Assembly: GCA_047623825.1 (NCBI GenBank)
Contig: JBLHOS010000082.1
Location: forward strand, 1 to 13,307
Length of the DNA: 13,307 nucleotides
Direction of reading: 5' to 3'
Origin: JBLHOS01 sp047623825
GTDB lineage: Bacteria > Pseudomonadota > Alphaproteobacteria > Rhodobacterales > Rhodobacteraceae
The first letter of the stretch is position 1; every line of letters begins with the position of its first letter. The notes under the pieces are model-generated. The model saw only the letters and a list, made by a program, of their open reading frames with translations. It did not search any database and had not been told where the DNA came from. The translations under genes were made by a program, and so were the position numbers. Below, piece after piece: positions 13,022-13,307 of the stretch.

Positions 13022-13307
13022 CATTGCCAGGGGCGCAATGCGGCGGGCGCATCCGCAAGGATCTGGTCAAGCGCGCCGAATATCTGAACTTGTCCCTCGT
13101 CCAGCAAACACAGATGTGTGCAGAGCCGCTCAACATCGCGCAAATCATGACTGACCATGACAAGCGTCATCTGACGCGCAATGCAAAGCTCTCGCACCAG
13201 GGTCAGCATCTCGGTCCGTAAACCGGGGTCCAGTGCCGCAAAGGGTTCATCCAGCAAGGCGAGCGGTTTGTCCCGGATCAGCATTCGCGCCAGCCCGACG
13301 CGCGACT
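13021..13307 (-). CDS. thiQ: Thiamine ABC transporter ATP-binding protein ThiQ (C-terminal part)
   Basis: The frame is open from the window edge (13307) to TGA at 13021-13023, giving the last 94 residues. It starts inside the ABC signature region ('SRVGLAR'), followed by Walker B 'LALLDEP', the D-loop 'FAALDPGLR' and the H-loop 'MVSHD'. 'RTEMLTLVREL', 'RQMTLVMVSH' and the short C-terminal tail closely resemble ThiQ, the ATPase of the ThiBPQ thiamine/TPP importer; generic polar-amino-acid ATPases differ here. The rest of the gene, and probably thiP and thiB, lie to the right. It converges on petC. Confidence 0.82.
   Translation of the reverse strand, partial: SRVGLARMLIRDKPLALLDEPFAALDPGLRTEMLTLVRELCIARQMTLVMVSHDLRDVERLCTHLCLLDEGQVQIFGALDQILADAPAALRPWQ

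Noticed and set aside
1..13307. CRISPR array, phage module or defence island
   Set aside because: No regularly spaced repeats, cas-like, integrase-phage or toxin-antitoxin pairs are visible on either strand.

Overview
The window looks like chromosomal DNA of an alphaproteobacterium of the order Rhodobacterales (marine Roseobacter-type). This rests on the gene content (petABC with alphaproteobacterial-type Rieske, cytochrome b and c1; dapF directly coupled to mtaB; a ThiQ-type ATPase) and on protein style. It is an inference from recognised families, not from a database search. The left ~5.5 kb is an accessory region with visibly more AT-rich, mixed codon usage; the right ~7.7 kb is compact conserved chromosome.

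Left region (1-5592). A short piece resembling an IS3-type OrfB transposase sits at the very edge. A tautomerase-superfamily gene (minus) and a LysR regulator gene (plus) then diverge from a 77-bp intergenic region that carries a small dyad. Next comes a decayed IS110-family, IS1111-type element of about 1.42 kb. It is bounded by a 13-bp perfect subterminal inverted repeat that I found at 1905-1917 and 3308-3320. Its transposase appears broken three ways: start codon, first catalytic Asp, and an in-frame TGA. Its long right non-coding end is rich in hairpins, as expected for the guide (bridge/seek) RNA of this subgroup. Beyond it a TetR regulator (minus) diverges from an alpha/beta-hydrolase gene that overlaps a small ABM-like (dimeric alpha/beta-barrel) gene. 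A dispersed-repeat unit lies after this pair and shares 16 bp with the DNA just left of the IS.

Centre (5593-9896). tRNA-Lys(TTT) on the minus strand is followed by plus-strand genes: dapF and mtaB (sharing one base), a PaiB-type FMN-binding protein, a small one-helix membrane-associated protein, a glutathione-S-transferase-like protein and a GNAT acetyltransferase. The last three overlap by ATGA junctions. These genes serve lysine/peptidoglycan precursor synthesis (dapF), tRNA A37 modification (mtaB) and accessory metabolism or detoxification.

Right region (10132-13307). petA-petB-petC form the complete cytochrome bc1 operon with all expected haem and 2Fe-2S ligands, closed by a strong intrinsic terminator. 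The 3' end of thiQ (thiamine ABC transporter ATPase, minus strand, cut by the window end) converges on that terminator.

The points most worth a second look are the IS1111 element with its boundaries and putative guide RNA, the DapF with Ser at the second catalytic Cys position, and the TetR/hydrolase/ABM module whose hydrolase has Asp in an unusual nucleophile elbow. I saw no CRISPR array, phage module or recognisable defence system.
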